DNA of 64,000 nucleotides from Litoreibacter albidus (GTDB lineage: Bacteria; Pseudomonadota; Alphaproteobacteria; Rhodobacterales; Rhodobacteraceae). Position numbers and translations under genes: made by a program. The first letter of the stretch is position 1. The number at the start of each line of letters is the position of its first letter. Shown here piece after piece: positions 33,837 through 43,442 of the stretch. Where the stretch lies: contig NZ_FNOI01000009.1 of assembly GCF_900107015.1 (NCBI RefSeq), positions 62,001-126,000 of the forward strand, read 5' to 3'. The notes under the pieces are model-generated. The model saw only the letters and a program-made list of their open reading frames with translations, was not told the DNA's origin and ran no database searches.

Positions 33837-35558
33837 TTACTGCCAAGATTTGATCAGCTCGTCATACGCGATGGTGACAGGCTTTTCGTTCTCGTCAGCG
33901 AGTTTCGGCTTTGGCGAACCGGGCTGGTCGAGCCAGTAGGACGGATCGCTTTCTTCGTTCATAACCGGACCAAGTTCGCCCTGAACGCCTGCGCGCTCCA
34001 GACGGATCATGACTTTTTCTTGGTCTTCGCACAGAGCATCAAGCGCTTCTTGTGGGGTTTTGGCACCCGACATTGCGTCGCCGATGTTCTGCCACCACAA
34101 CTGAGCCAGCTTCGGGTAGTCAGGAACGTTCGTGCCGGTTGGGGACCACTGAACGCGCGCTGGCGAACGGTAGAATTCAACCAGACCGCCCAATTTAGGC
34201 GCACGCTCGGTGAAGCTTTCGTGCTGGATGGTGGATTCACGAATGAACGTCAGACCAACATGGCTTTTCTTCACGTCGACAGTCTTGGATGTCACGAACT
34301 GCGCGTAAAGCCACGCGGCTTGTGCGCGGTCCACAGGTGTCGATTCCATCAGCGTCCATGCACCGGCGTCTTGGTAGCCGATCTTGGTGCCTTCGGTCCA
34401 ATATGCACCGTGTGGCGAAGGCGCCATACGCCATTTTGGCGTGCCGTCTTCGTTCATCACTGGCAGGTCAGGCTCTACGGACGCTGCGGTGAACGCAGTG
34501 TACCAGAACATTTGCTGTGCAACGTTGCCCTGCGCAGGAATTGGACCCGCTTCGGAGAACGTCATACCCGCTGCAGCTGGGGGAGAGTACTTCTCCAGCC
34601 ACTCGATGGACTTGGTGACAGCATAGACGGCAGCCGGGCCGTTTGTGGCACCGCCACGCGCGACGCAGGAGCCAACAGGCTGCGACTTTTCGTTGACGCG
34701 GATGCCCCATTCGTCAACTGGCAGGCCGTTCGGCTCACCCTTGTCGCCGGCACCAGCCATGGACAGCCACGCATCAGTGTAGCGCCAACCCAAGGACGGG
34801 TCTTTCTTGCCGTAGTCCATGTTGCCGTAAACGTCGCCTTCAACGCCAAGGCGCGACAGGTCGCGACCGGTGAAGAACTTTGCGATGTCCTCATAGGCGG
34901 ACCAGTTTACAGGCACACCCAGATCGTAACCGTATTCCGCAAGGAAGTCGGCTTTGTTCTGCTCGTCGTCGAACCAGTCAGCGCGGAACCAGTAGAGGTT
35001 TGCGAACTGTTGGTCAGGCAACTGGTACACTTTGCCGTCTGGGCCAGTGGTGAAGTCGATGCCGATGAAGTCTTCCAGATCGAGGTTCGGGTTCGTGACG
35101 CTTGCGCCGTCGCCTGTCATCCAGTCTGTCAGGTTGCGCGCTTGCTTGTAGCGCCAGTGCGTGCCGATCAGGTCGGAGTCGTTGATATAGGCGTCATAGA
35201 TGTTCTCGCCGGACTGCATTTGCGTTTGCAGCTTCTCAACAACGTCGCCTTCGCCGATCAGGTCGTGCGTGACTTTGATGCCGGTGATGGCTTCAAACGC
35301 AGGGGCCAGAACGGTGGATTCATACGTGTGCGTGCCGATGGTCTCGGACACAACGTTGATCGACATGCCAGCGTAGGGTGCTGCGGCGTCGACGAAGAAC
35401 TGAAGTTCAGCTTCTTGGTCCGCACGCGACAGAGATGACAGATCGCCGATCTCTGAATCGAGGAAGGCCTTGGCGGCCTCCATGTCAGCGAACGCAGGCG
35501 CGGCCAGCATGCATGCAGCAAGCCCGAGCGCAGTCGTTCCTTTAAGTCGCAAGTTCAT
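33837..35558 (-). CDS. glpV: Glycerol ABC transporter substrate-binding protein
   Basis: A 573-residue periplasmic protein. I chose ATG 35558, behind GGGAGGAAC, because it gives the signal peptide MNLRLKGTTALGLAACMLAAPAFAD. It is long for a binding protein, as is known for the glycerol-specific GlpV type. MDYGKKDPSLGWRYTDAWLSMAGAGD lies in the middle. It is placed after the permease and DUF2160 genes and before glpK, matching the rhizobial glycerol transporter operon (glpSTPQUV). Function is inferred from that context and overall length. Confidence 0.88.
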   Translation of the reverse strand: MNLRLKGTTALGLAACMLAAPAFADMEAAKAFLDSEIGDLSSLSRADQEAELQFFVDAAAPYAGMSINVVSETIGTHTYESTVLAPAFEAITGIKVTHDLIGEGDVVEKLQTQMQSGENIYDAYINDSDLIGTHWRYKQARNLTDWMTGDGASVTNPNLDLEDFIGIDFTTGPDGKVYQLPDQQFANLYWFRADWFDDEQNKADFLAEYGYDLGVPVNWSAYEDIAKFFTGRDLSRLGVEGDVYGNMDYGKKDPSLGWRYTDAWLSMAGAGDKGEPNGLPVDEWGIRVNEKSQPVGSCVARGGATNGPAAVYAVTKSIEWLEKYSPPAAAGMTFSEAGPIPAQGNVAQQMFWYTAFTAASVEPDLPVMNEDGTPKWRMAPSPHGAYWTEGTKIGYQDAGAWTLMESTPVDRAQAAWLYAQFVTSKTVDVKKSHVGLTFIRESTIQHESFTERAPKLGGLVEFYRSPARVQWSPTGTNVPDYPKLAQLWWQNIGDAMSGAKTPQEALDALCEDQEKVMIRLERAGVQGELGPVMNEESDPSYWLDQPGSPKPKLADENEKPVTIAYDELIKSWQ

Positions 35559-35631
35559 TTTGTTCCTCCCTAAAATAGAACATTCAAGATGGCCGCATTC
35601 TTGCAAAACTGACCATCCATACTGCCATCCT

Positions 35632-35904
35632 CTACACCCAGCGGAAAACCGCGATGGCATAAAAGAGACATACGATCAGAGCCCCCCATTGGGGCGCGCT
35701 GAGCATTCCAAGCCAAGCCAGATTGATAAAGGCAGAGCCAAGCAGCGTGATGAACAAGCGGTCACCGCGCGTTGTTTCGATCCCCAAGATGCCGTTGCGC
35801 GGCACCTCGGGGTATTTGATTGCCAAGATCGTGAAGGTGATCAGGGTCAACGCGATCACACCGAAGAAAGCGGCGGTCGGCCAAGTCCATGCCATCCAGT
35901 CCAT
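35632..35904 (-). CDS. glpU: DUF2160 small membrane subunit of the glycerol ABC transporter
   Basis: A 90-residue protein with three hydrophobic segments (about residues 6-26, 48-66 and 70-88). I chose ATG 35904 (MDWMAWTW). It belongs to the DUF2160 family, known as GlpU in the rhizobial glycerol importer. Its role is unknown; it may help assemble the permease. It lies between glpQ and glpV. Confidence 0.82.
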   Translation of the reverse strand: MDWMAWTWPTAAFFGVIALTLITFTILAIKYPEVPRNGILGIETTRGDRLFITLLGSAFINLAWLGMLSAPQWGALIVCLFYAIAVFRWV

Positions 35905-35926
35905 AGTGTTACTCCTTCTTCTTTTC

Positions 35927-36775
35927 TTACACGCGGCCCAGGGCAAAGCCCTTGGCGATGTAGTTGCGAACAAAATAGATCACCAAAGCACCCGGAATGA
36001 TGGTCAGAACCCCCGCCGCAGCAAGAACCCCCCAGTCAATCCCGGCAGCGCCCACGGTGCGTGTCATCGTGGCGGCAATCGGCTTGGCGTTCACACTGGT
36101 CAGCGTGCGGCTGAGCAGCAGCTCCACCCATGAGAACATGAACAAAAAGAACGCCGTGACGCCGATGCCCGATGCCACCAGCGGGGTGAAAATACGGATG
36201 AAGAACCGCGAGAATGAATAGCCGTCGATATAGGCCGTCTCGTCGATTTCCTTCGGCACGCCGCGCATGAAGCCTTCCAAAATCCAAACCGCCAGCGGCA
36301 CGTTGAACAAGCAATGCGCCAAGGCCACTGCGATATGTGTGTCGAACAAGCCCACCGAGCTATAGAGCTGGAAGAATGGCAGCGCGAAAACGGCAGGCGG
36401 CGCCATCCGGTTGGTCAACAGCCAGAAGAACAGGTGCTTGTCGCCCAAGAAGGTGTAGCGGCTGAACGCGTAGGCGGCAGGCAGGGCGACGAGCAGGGAA
36501 ATAACCATGTTCATCAGCACGTAGGCCATCGAGTTCAGGTAGCCCGTGTACCATGACGGATCGGTGAGGATCGTCACGTAGTTGGCGAAGGTCAAATCGC
36601 GCGGCCACAGGGTGAAGCTGTTCAGAATTTCCGTGTTGGTCTTCAAGCTCATGTTCAAGAGCCAGTAGATCGGCAAAAGCAGGAACAGCAGGTAAAGCCC
36701 CATGACGACCGCGTTGCCCTTGATCTTGGGCAGCGCGAAGCCACGCTTGGCGGGGGTGTTGGTGAGATCAGACAT
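35927..36775 (-). CDS. glpQ: Glycerol ABC transporter permease
   Basis: A 282-residue membrane protein of the MalG type with six helices. The EAA loop is DETAYIDGYSFSRFFIRIFTP and the C-terminus is RNYIAKGFALGRV. Its ATG overlaps the glpP stop by one base (TGATG). It works with GlpP as the channel for glycerol. The assignment rests on its position between glpP and glpU. Confidence 0.9.
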   Translation of the reverse strand: MSDLTNTPAKRGFALPKIKGNAVVMGLYLLFLLLPIYWLLNMSLKTNTEILNSFTLWPRDLTFANYVTILTDPSWYTGYLNSMAYVLMNMVISLLVALPAAYAFSRYTFLGDKHLFFWLLTNRMAPPAVFALPFFQLYSSVGLFDTHIAVALAHCLFNVPLAVWILEGFMRGVPKEIDETAYIDGYSFSRFFIRIFTPLVASGIGVTAFFLFMFSWVELLLSRTLTSVNAKPIAATMTRTVGAAGIDWGVLAAAGVLTIIPGALVIYFVRNYIAKGFALGRV

Positions 36776-37647
36776 CAGTGGCCATCCCTTTTGTCGAGGT
36801 TCGTCATCACGGTGTAGAACACGTAAGACACCAGCAAAATCACGAGGTAATACATGATCGAGAACGCGGCGGCGGGGCCTAGGTCAAACTGGCCGAGGGC
36901 CATTTTCACCAAGTCGATCGACAGGAAGGTTGTCGAGTTGCCCGGTCCACCACCTGTGACCACGAACGGCTCTGTGTAGATCATGAAGCTGTCCATAAAG
37001 CGCAGCAAAATCGCGATCATCAGCACGCCCATGATCTTGGGTAGCTCAATGAAACGGAACACTTTCCAGCGGCTCGCTTGGTCGATTTTCGCGGCTTGGT
37101 AATAGGCGTCGGGGATGGATTGCAGGCCAGCGTAGGCCAGCAGCGCCACCAGCGACGTCCAGTGCCAGACGTCCATCACGATGACGGTTGCCCATGCGGC
37201 GTAGAAGTCTTGGGTGTAGTTATAGTCGATGCCCAAGGCGGCCAGCGTGTAGCCCAGAAGGCCGATGTCGACGCGCCCGAAGATTTGCCAGATGGTGCCA
37301 ACCACGTTCCACGGGATCAGCAATGGCAGGGACATAAGCACCAGACAGACGGACGCCCAGAACCCTTTCTTCGGCATGTTCAGCGCCACAAAAATACCCA
37401 AAGGAATTTCGATCGCCAGAATGATGCCCGAGAACGCAATTTGGCGACCCAAGGCATCCCACATACGCTCCGACGCCATCATTTCGCGGAACCAATCGAG
37501 GCCCGCCCAGAAGAACTGGTTTTGCCCGAAGGTGTCTTGGACCGAGTAATTTACCACTGTCATCAACGGAATAACCGCCGAGAACGCGACGAGCAGCAGC
37601 ACTGGCAGAATTAGAAACCAGGCCTTTTGGTTGACTGTCTTATTCAT
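36775..37647 (-). CDS. glpP: Glycerol ABC transporter permease
   Basis: A 290-residue membrane protein of the MalF type. The first helix is about residues 10-30, and the EAA loop is YQAAKIDQASRWKVFRFIELP. It lies 49 bases after glpT. No signal peptide. It is the partner of GlpQ. Confidence 0.9.
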   Translation of the reverse strand: MNKTVNQKAWFLILPVLLLVAFSAVIPLMTVVNYSVQDTFGQNQFFWAGLDWFREMMASERMWDALGRQIAFSGIILAIEIPLGIFVALNMPKKGFWASVCLVLMSLPLLIPWNVVGTIWQIFGRVDIGLLGYTLAALGIDYNYTQDFYAAWATVIVMDVWHWTSLVALLAYAGLQSIPDAYYQAAKIDQASRWKVFRFIELPKIMGVLMIAILLRFMDSFMIYTEPFVVTGGGPGNSTTFLSIDLVKMALGQFDLGPAAAFSIMYYLVILLVSYVFYTVMTNLDKRDGH

Positions 37648-37696
37648 GACGCGTTCCTTTTAAAGAGCAGTGGGCGGGGTTGGGATTTCTGCGCCA

Positions 37697-38776
37697 TTAC
37701 GCCACCTCTGGCGTGACGCGCCAGCTGTTGGAGTAGACGTTGACCCCTGCCGTATCGAACACAACGCGGTTCATGTCGGGGGAGATTGTCTCGCCCTCGC
37801 CCGCCAGAATGTTGATCTCTGCGCCTTGAAAATCCGCGCGCACGATCTTGTGGCGGCCCACGTCTTCGACCCGTTTGATTGTGACTGGCAAGCCCGCGTC
37901 GCCAGTGGCGAGGGACGCGAATTCCGGCCGTACGCCGACTTCGACCTGCCCTTGCGGCGCGCCAAACCCCTTGCCCAGTGATATCTGCGTCCCGCCGATG
38001 ACGGCCTTGTCGCCCTGCACGTCGGCCGCCAGAACGTTCATGCCGGGCGAGCCGATGAAGTAGCCCACGAAGGTGTGCTCCGGCGTCTCGAACAGCTCCC
38101 TTGGGGTGCCCATTTGCACAACGCGCCCGTCATACATGACCACGACTTTATCCGCGAAGGTCAGGGCCTCCGTTTGGTCGTGGGTCACGTAGATCATCGT
38201 ATGGCCGAACTCTTGGTGCAGCGATTTTAGCTGCGTGCGCAGCTCCCACTTCATGTGCGGGTCGATCACGGTCAGCGGCTCGTCGAACAGCAGCGCGTTC
38301 ACGTCCTCGCGGACCATGCCGCGCCCGAGCGAGATTTTCTGTTTGGCGTCAGCAGTTAGGCCGCGCGCCTTGTGATCCAGCGTCGCTTCCATGCCGATCA
38401 TTGCGGCGATCTGCTGCACGCGGTCTTTGATGTAGCTGGGATCAGCGCCGCGGTTGCGCAGCGGGAACGCCAGATTGTCGCGCACAGTCATCGTGTCGTA
38501 GACAACCGGAAACTGGAAAACCTGCGCGATGTTGCGCTGCGTTGTCGGTGCGTTCGTGACGTCCTTGTCGTTGAACAAAATGCGCCCCTGACTGGGGTGC
38601 AGCAAACCGGAGATGATGTTGAGCAACGTTGACTTGCCGCACCCCGAAGAGCCAAGCAGAGCGTAAGCCTCGCCGTCCACCCAATCGTGGTTCAGTTCTT
38701 TCAGCGCATAATCGTCTTCATGCTTGGGGTTTGGCAGGTAGGAATGCGCCAGATTTTCGAGGGTAATTTTAGCCAT
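37697..38776 (-). CDS. glpT: Glycerol ABC transporter ATPase with degenerate signature motif
   Basis: A 359-residue ATPase with a C-terminal TOBE region. Walker A GSSGCGKST (42-50), Walker B LLFDEP (162-167) and H-loop His199 (YVTHDQ) are intact. The ABC signature, however, reads LTADA (140-144) in place of LSGGQ, and the D-loop is VID. GlpS has the opposite defect. In a GlpS/GlpT pair, GlpT's Walker motifs and H-loop would face the intact GlpS signature, giving one good ATP site. The gene lies 12 bases after glpS. It is not the E. coli GlpT antiporter, which is a different protein. Confidence 0.9.
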   Translation of the reverse strand: MAKITLENLAHSYLPNPKHEDDYALKELNHDWVDGEAYALLGSSGCGKSTLLNIISGLLHPSQGRILFNDKDVTNAPTTQRNIAQVFQFPVVYDTMTVRDNLAFPLRNRGADPSYIKDRVQQIAAMIGMEATLDHKARGLTADAKQKISLGRGMVREDVNALLFDEPLTVIDPHMKWELRTQLKSLHQEFGHTMIYVTHDQTEALTFADKVVVMYDGRVVQMGTPRELFETPEHTFVGYFIGSPGMNVLAADVQGDKAVIGGTQISLGKGFGAPQGQVEVGVRPEFASLATGDAGLPVTIKRVEDVGRHKIVRADFQGAEINILAGEGETISPDMNRVVFDTAGVNVYSNSWRVTPEVA

Positions 38777-38788
38777 TGGTTCGTTCCC

Positions 38789-39880
38789 TCAAGCTGCAGC
38801 TGCGTAAGACGCCGGAGCGACAGAAGTGCCGTCTTGCGCAAAGATGTAAACATGTGCCTGGTCCAGATAGACGTTGAGTTCCGCGCCGGTTTGCAGCGCT
38901 TTAACGCCGTGCACCAAGCCGACCCAGTTTTCGCCGTGGTGCTTCAGATGGATGAATGTCTCCGAGCCTGTGATCTCTGTCACCGACAGGTCGCCGGTGA
39001 ATTCTAGCGCGTCGGGCGCCTCTTTCTCCAGCTTCAGGTGGTTCGGGCGGAAGCCCGCAACATAGCTGCCATCGGCAAGACCAACGAAGGCGCCGGAGGT
39101 CGCCGCGCCGATTTTGCCGTCGCCAAAGCGCAGCTGGTCGCCGGATTTCTCGAACTCCAGAAAGTTCATGGGCGGGTCGGAGAAGACGCGTGCCGTCGTC
39201 GCATTGACCGGCTGGCGGTAGACGATCGGTGTCTTATCAAACTGGGTGATGCGGCCTTCCCAGATCGTCGCCGTGTTGCCGCCAAGAAGCAGCGCCTCTT
39301 CCGGCTCTGTCGTGGCGTAGACGAAGATGGAGCCTGCCTCTTCAAAGATCTTCGGGATTTCCGCGCGCAGTTCTTCACGGAGTTTGTAGTCGAGGTTGGC
39401 CAAAGGCTCGTCCAGCAGAACCAGCCCCGCGCCTTTCACAAGCGCGCGCGCAAGGGCGCAGCGCTGTTGTTGGCCGCCGGACAGTTCCAGCGGCTTGCGG
39501 TCCAGAAACGGGGTGAGCTTCATCAGCTCTGCCGCGTTTTTCACTGCCGCGTCAATCTGCTCTGCGGATTGTTTCAAGAGGCGCATCGGGCTGGCGATGT
39601 TCTCATAGACTGTCATCGAGGGGTAGTTGATGAACTGCTGGTACACCATCGCCACGCCGCGATCCTGCACGCGCAGGCCGGTGACGTCCTTGCCCCCCCA
39701 GAATACCTTACCCGTGTTCGGCACATCCAGCCCCGCCATCAGGCGCATCAGCGATGTTTTGCCCGACGAGGTTGGCCCAAGCAGCACGTTCATTGTGCCC
39801 GATTGCAGCTCTAGATCGGTGGGGTAAATATGCGTCTGGCCGTTCACGACCTTCGACACGCCCTCTAAAACAAGTGACAT
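38789..39880 (-). CDS. glpS: Glycerol ABC transporter ATPase lacking the H-loop His
   Basis: A 363-residue ATPase with a C-terminal TOBE region. Walker A is GPTSSGKT (35-42), the signature LSGGQ (133-137) is intact, and Walker B is LVLLDEP (153-159). At the H-loop, where MalK-type proteins have THD, it reads ATTEPEE (189-195), so the switch His is Thr191. It is the first transporter gene after glpD (22-base gap). Together with GlpT it would make a motor with one competent and one degenerate site. Confidence 0.9.
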   Translation of the reverse strand: MSLVLEGVSKVVNGQTHIYPTDLELQSGTMNVLLGPTSSGKTSLMRLMAGLDVPNTGKVFWGGKDVTGLRVQDRGVAMVYQQFINYPSMTVYENIASPMRLLKQSAEQIDAAVKNAAELMKLTPFLDRKPLELSGGQQQRCALARALVKGAGLVLLDEPLANLDYKLREELRAEIPKIFEEAGSIFVYATTEPEEALLLGGNTATIWEGRITQFDKTPIVYRQPVNATTARVFSDPPMNFLEFEKSGDQLRFGDGKIGAATSGAFVGLADGSYVAGFRPNHLKLEKEAPDALEFTGDLSVTEITGSETFIHLKHHGENWVGLVHGVKALQTGAELNVYLDQAHVYIFAQDGTSVAPASYAAAA

Positions 39881-39902
39881 TTCGTTCTCCCCTTAGCGCT
39901 TT

Positions 39903-41507
39903 TCACACGGTGTGCTGCGTTGCCGTTGTCAGCCACGCGTCAAGCGCGTCAATTTCTTCTGTCGTCAGGCGAAGGCCCAGTTTCGATCGCCGCCAAACGA
40001 TGTCCTCTGCGGTCTGCGCGAATTCGTGATCTACCAGCCAGCGCACTTCGCGCTCTGTCAGGTTGAAGCCGAAAGACTGGCCCAGATCGGCAATGGATGC
40101 CGCATCGCCAAGCAGGTCAAACGCGTCCAAACCGTACGCTTTGATCAGCCGCGCCGCCCAAGCATCATCCAAAAACGGGAATTGCGCAGACAGCCGCTGT
40201 TTCAGCGCACCGACCCCGTCGACCGGAAAATCACCGCCCGGCAGTGGCACGCCCGCCGTCCACGGTTTACCCGTATCCGGCAAGACGCCTGCGATCTTTT
40301 CCAACGCGGATTCAGCCAGTTTGCGGTAGGTGGTGATCTTGCCGCCAAACACGTTCAGGATCGGCGCGCCCGACGACTTATCTACCTTTAGCACATAATC
40401 GCGCGTTGCAGCAGTCGCGGAGCTGGCACCGTCATTATAGAGCGGGCGCACGCCGGAATATGTCCAGACAACGTCGTCATCCGAGATGTCTTCTTTCAGG
40501 TATTTTGAGGCGAAGTTGAGCAGATATGTCTGCTCCTCCGGCGTACAAACAGGCTTTTGGGAGACGTCCTCGTGATCCGCATCGGTGGTGCCGATCAGGG
40601 TGAAATCAGTCTCGTAAGGGATCGTGAAGATGATCCGGCCGTCTTCGCCTTGAAAGAAATAGCATTTGTCGTGATCATAAAGCTTGCGGGTCACGATGTG
40701 GCTGCCACGAACCAGCCGAACGCCGTCAGTGGAGTTGCTGCGCACCGTGTTGCGAATGACGTTTTCCACCCACGGGCCGCCCGCGTTGATCAGCATCCGC
40801 GCCTGCACAACGCGCTGGCTACCGTCTTGCTGCTCCAGCGTCACGTTCCAGATGCCGTCCGACTGCTCCGCCGACACAACCTTGGTGCGCACGTTAATCT
40901 TGGCACCGCGCGCCTGCGCGTCGCGGGCGTTCAGAACCACCAAACGGCTGTCTTCGATCCAGCAGTCGGAGTATTCAAACGCCTTCTCGAAGCGGTCTTC
41001 CAGCGGCGCGCCTTCTGGCGTTCCCGACAGACTCAAGGACGTTGTGCCCTTCAGGATATTCCGACCACCGAGGTTATCGTAAAGGAACAGGCCAAAGCGG
41101 ATGAGCCACGCGGGGCGGCGGCCCTTCATCCACGGCATGAAAATGTTCAAAACTTTGGAGGTTGGCGTATCGCCATCAAAGCGCATATCGGGGTGATAAG
41201 GCAGCACAAAGCGCATCGGCCAAGAGATATGCGGCATGGCGCGCAGAAGCGTTTCGCGCTCGATCAAAGCCTCGCGGACAAGGCGGACTTCCCAGTATTC
41301 CAGATAGCGCAATCCGCCGTGGAAAAGCTTGGTAGAGGCGGAAGATGTTGCCGAGGCGAGGTCGTTCATTTCGGCCAGTTCGACACGAAGCCCACGGCCC
41401 ACCGCGTCACGGGCAATGCCGCACCCATTGATGCCACCACCGATGACAAACAGATCGACTATGTCGTGAGTTTCACGTTGCTCCACTGAAGCCTCCCCCT
41501 CAGTCAT
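39903..41507 (-). CDS. glpD: Glycerol-3-phosphate dehydrogenase, FAD-dependent
   Basis: A 534-residue enzyme that oxidises glycerol-3-phosphate to dihydroxyacetone phosphate at the inner membrane. The FAD motif DLFVIGGGINGCGIARDAVGRG lies near the N-terminus, and TKLFHGGLRYLEY is a further family mark. The ATG at 41507 is used; a GTG at 41486 has a better Shine-Dalgarno (GGGGGAGG, 5 bases before) and would remove seven residues. It is the first gene of the glycerol operon, divergent from glpR with GlpR-like operators in between. Confidence 0.95.
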   Translation of the reverse strand: MTEGEASVEQRETHDIVDLFVIGGGINGCGIARDAVGRGLRVELAEMNDLASATSSASTKLFHGGLRYLEYWEVRLVREALIERETLLRAMPHISWPMRFVLPYHPDMRFDGDTPTSKVLNIFMPWMKGRRPAWLIRFGLFLYDNLGGRNILKGTTSLSLSGTPEGAPLEDRFEKAFEYSDCWIEDSRLVVLNARDAQARGAKINVRTKVVSAEQSDGIWNVTLEQQDGSQRVVQARMLINAGGPWVENVIRNTVRSNSTDGVRLVRGSHIVTRKLYDHDKCYFFQGEDGRIIFTIPYETDFTLIGTTDADHEDVSQKPVCTPEEQTYLLNFASKYLKEDISDDDVVWTYSGVRPLYNDGASSATAATRDYVLKVDKSSGAPILNVFGGKITTYRKLAESALEKIAGVLPDTGKPWTAGVPLPGGDFPVDGVGALKQRLSAQFPFLDDAWAARLIKAYGLDAFDLLGDAASIADLGQSFGFNLTEREVRWLVDHEFAQTAEDIVWRRSKLGLRLTTEEIDALDAWLTTATQHTV

Positions 41508-41573
41508 ACCGCGCCAAAGCCTCCCAGCTTTTAGCGTCACATCAATCAACACTGAGTCAAATTTTAAGTCAAT

Positions 41574-41600
41574 AACGAATGTTCGTTTATGTTCGTTTAG
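41574..41600. promoter_or_regulatory. Candidate GlpR operator between glpD and glpR
   Basis: AACGAA-TG-TTCGTT (41574-41587) is a perfect inverted repeat, and GTTCGTTTA recurs at 41581-41589 and 41591-41599. TTCG-centred repeats are known for DeoR-type GlpR operators. A GCGAACATATG segment at 41640-41650 may be a further half-site. The cluster can control both directions. Confidence 0.65.
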
Positions 41601-41771
41601 GCATATGCCTCTGAAAATCATGCGCTTTATTATCGCAATGCGAACATATGTGTCCCATTCGAGCATGAAGATTCGAATCGAGTCTTGACGCTGGGGCAGG
41701 ACTATTGATTGTTTATACGACTAAACACGCCCCAGAAATGCGGCGTGAAGGAGGTGACCAAAGGGGGAGCG

Positions 41772-42530
41772 ATGGTCTCGAACTTCAGGCAAAAAGAGAT
41801 ACTCGAGCTGGCACGAAAAGACGGCAAGGTGACAGTCGACGGCCTTGCAGAGCTATACGATGTGACCGTGCAAACCATTCGCCGCGACCTGTCGGAACTG
41901 GCCGACAGCGGCCGCCTTCAACGCGTCCACGGCGGGGCGGTTGTCCCCTCCGGCGTAGTCAATATTCAGTACGAGGAGCGGCGCAGGCTGAACGAAGACG
42001 GCAAGAAATCGATTGCGGTAAGATGTGCCCAAGAGATCCCGAACGGGGCGTCCGTCTTCATGAATATCGGCACGACGACAGAGGCCGTTGCGCATGAATT
42101 GCTTGATCATGAAAACCTGCTGGTCGTCACCAACAACCTGAACATTGCCAATATTCTTGCCGCCAATCACAGCTGCGAAATTATCCTAGCTGGCGGCGTT
42201 CTGCGCCGCGCTGACGGAGGGATTGTCGGCGGGCTGACCGTGGAGATGGTCAAGCAGTTCAAGTTTGATTACTCGGTTCTGGGCTGCTCCGCCATTGATG
42301 CGGACGGCGATTTGCTGGACTTTGACGGGCAGGAAATCATCGTCAGTAGCACCGCGATAAAACGGTCCCGAAAGGTGATGGTCGTGGCCGATCAGAACAA
42401 GTTTGAGCGCAAGGCACCGCTGACGATCTGCTCCTTAAGTGACGTTACTATGCTTTTCACCGACGCTAATCTGTCGAAGCAGCTTGTCGCTGATTGTACC
42501 GCTTGGGGGACGGAAGTCGTGGTTGCGTGA
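41772..42530 (+). CDS. glpR: DeoR-family glycerol-3-phosphate regulator
   Basis: A 252-residue repressor. The helix-turn-helix is at about residues 6-55 ([36 protein letters not shown]). The C-terminal sugar-phosphate-binding domain includes [15 protein letters not shown] and AIDADGDL. I chose ATG 41772 (MVSNFRQK), though the Shine-Dalgarno at GGGGGAG sits very close. It is divergent from glpD, so its role as glycerol repressor is context-supported. Its 3' end overlaps convergent rfbA by 96 bases. Confidence 0.88.
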   Translation: MVSNFRQKEILELARKDGKVTVDGLAELYDVTVQTIRRDLSELADSGRLQRVHGGAVVPSGVVNIQYEERRRLNEDGKKSIAVRCAQEIPNGASVFMNIGTTTEAVAHELLDHENLLVVTNNLNIANILAANHSCEIILAGGVLRRADGGIVGGLTVEMVKQFKFDYSVLGCSAIDADGDLLDFDGQEIIVSSTAIKRSRKVMVVADQNKFERKAPLTICSLSDVTMLFTDANLSKQLVADCTAWGTEVVVA

Positions 42531-43442
42531 TTTTGCGTGCAGTTCGGTGTCGCAAGGCTCCGCCTGAAGCAGGCTTTCCAGATAATCCCCGTACTCGTTT
42601 TTGGCGAAGAGCGTCGCCCGCCGTCGCAGACACGCAGCGTTGATCCAGCCTTGGGTAAAGGCAATCTCATCTGGGCTTCCGGTCTGCAGTCCTTGGCGGG
42701 TTTCCAGCGTTCGCACGAAATTCCCCGCATCAAGCAAGCTTGCGTGCGTGCCGGTATCGAGCCACGCATAACCGCGCCCCATGCGTTGCACGTTAAGCAA
42801 GCCGTCATGGAGGTACATTTCCAAAAGCGCGGTTATTTCCAGCTCCCCACGGGCCGAGGGTGTGACCGATTTCGCCCGCTCCGGCGCGGTGCCATCCAGA
42901 AAATAAAGCCCCGTAACAGCGTAGTTGGAGGGGGGCACGCGCGGCTTTTCAATGATCTGCTGCGCCCGACCGTTATCGTCAAAATCCACCACACCGTAGC
43001 GTTCCGGATCAGACACGCGGTAGCCGAACACCGTCCCGCCCCACGCCTGCGCATTCGCCCGCGCAAGGATATCGGGCAAGCCGTGGCCGAAGAAAATATT
43101 GTCCCCAAGCACCATGGCGGACGCGGCACCATTCAAGAAATCCTCCGCCAATACATAGGCTTGCGCCAAGCCGTCCGGCGCGGGTTGGGTGACGTAAGAC
43201 AGCGATACGCCCCATTGGCTGCCGTCGCCCAATGCGCGCTTGAACTGATCGGCGTCTTGCGGCGTGGTGATGATCAGGATGTCGCGGATCCCCGCCAGCA
43301 TCAGCACCGACAACGGGTAGTAAATCATCGGCTTGTTATAGACCGGTAGCAGTTGTTTCGACACGCTGACGGTAATCGGATAGAGCCGCGTGCCGGAGCC
43401 ACCGGCGAGGATGATACCTTTGCGTTTGGGTGTTCGCGTCAT
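42435..43442 (-). CDS. rfbA: Glucose-1-phosphate thymidylyltransferase
   Basis: A 335-residue enzyme that makes dTDP-glucose from glucose-1-phosphate and dTTP. The nucleotide-binding motif [17 protein letters not shown] and [15 protein letters not shown] are present. I chose ATG 43442; upstream in-frame codons run into rfbD. It is longer than usual (about 290): the last 45 or so residues are read from the antisense side of the glpR 3' end. The stop is therefore 96 bases inside the convergent gene. It is the last gene of the rhamnose cluster. Confidence 0.92.
   Translation of the reverse strand: MTRTPKRKGIILAGGSGTRLYPITVSVSKQLLPVYNKPMIYYPLSVLMLAGIRDILIITTPQDADQFKRALGDGSQWGVSLSYVTQPAPDGLAQAYVLAEDFLNGAASAMVLGDNIFFGHGLPDILARANAQAWGGTVFGYRVSDPERYGVVDFDDNGRAQQIIEKPRVPPSNYAVTGLYFLDGTAPERAKSVTPSARGELEITALLEMYLHDGLLNVQRMGRGYAWLDTGTHASLLDAGNFVRTLETRQGLQTGSPDEIAFTQGWINAACLRRRATLFAKNEYGDYLESLLQAEPCDTELHAKSRNHDFRPPSGTISDKLLRQISVGEKHSNVT

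Noticed and set aside
33795-35438. 547-codon open frame on the plus strand
   Set aside because: It is antisense to glpV, which has a signal peptide, a good ribosome site and operon context. Long antisense frames are common in GC-rich DNA.
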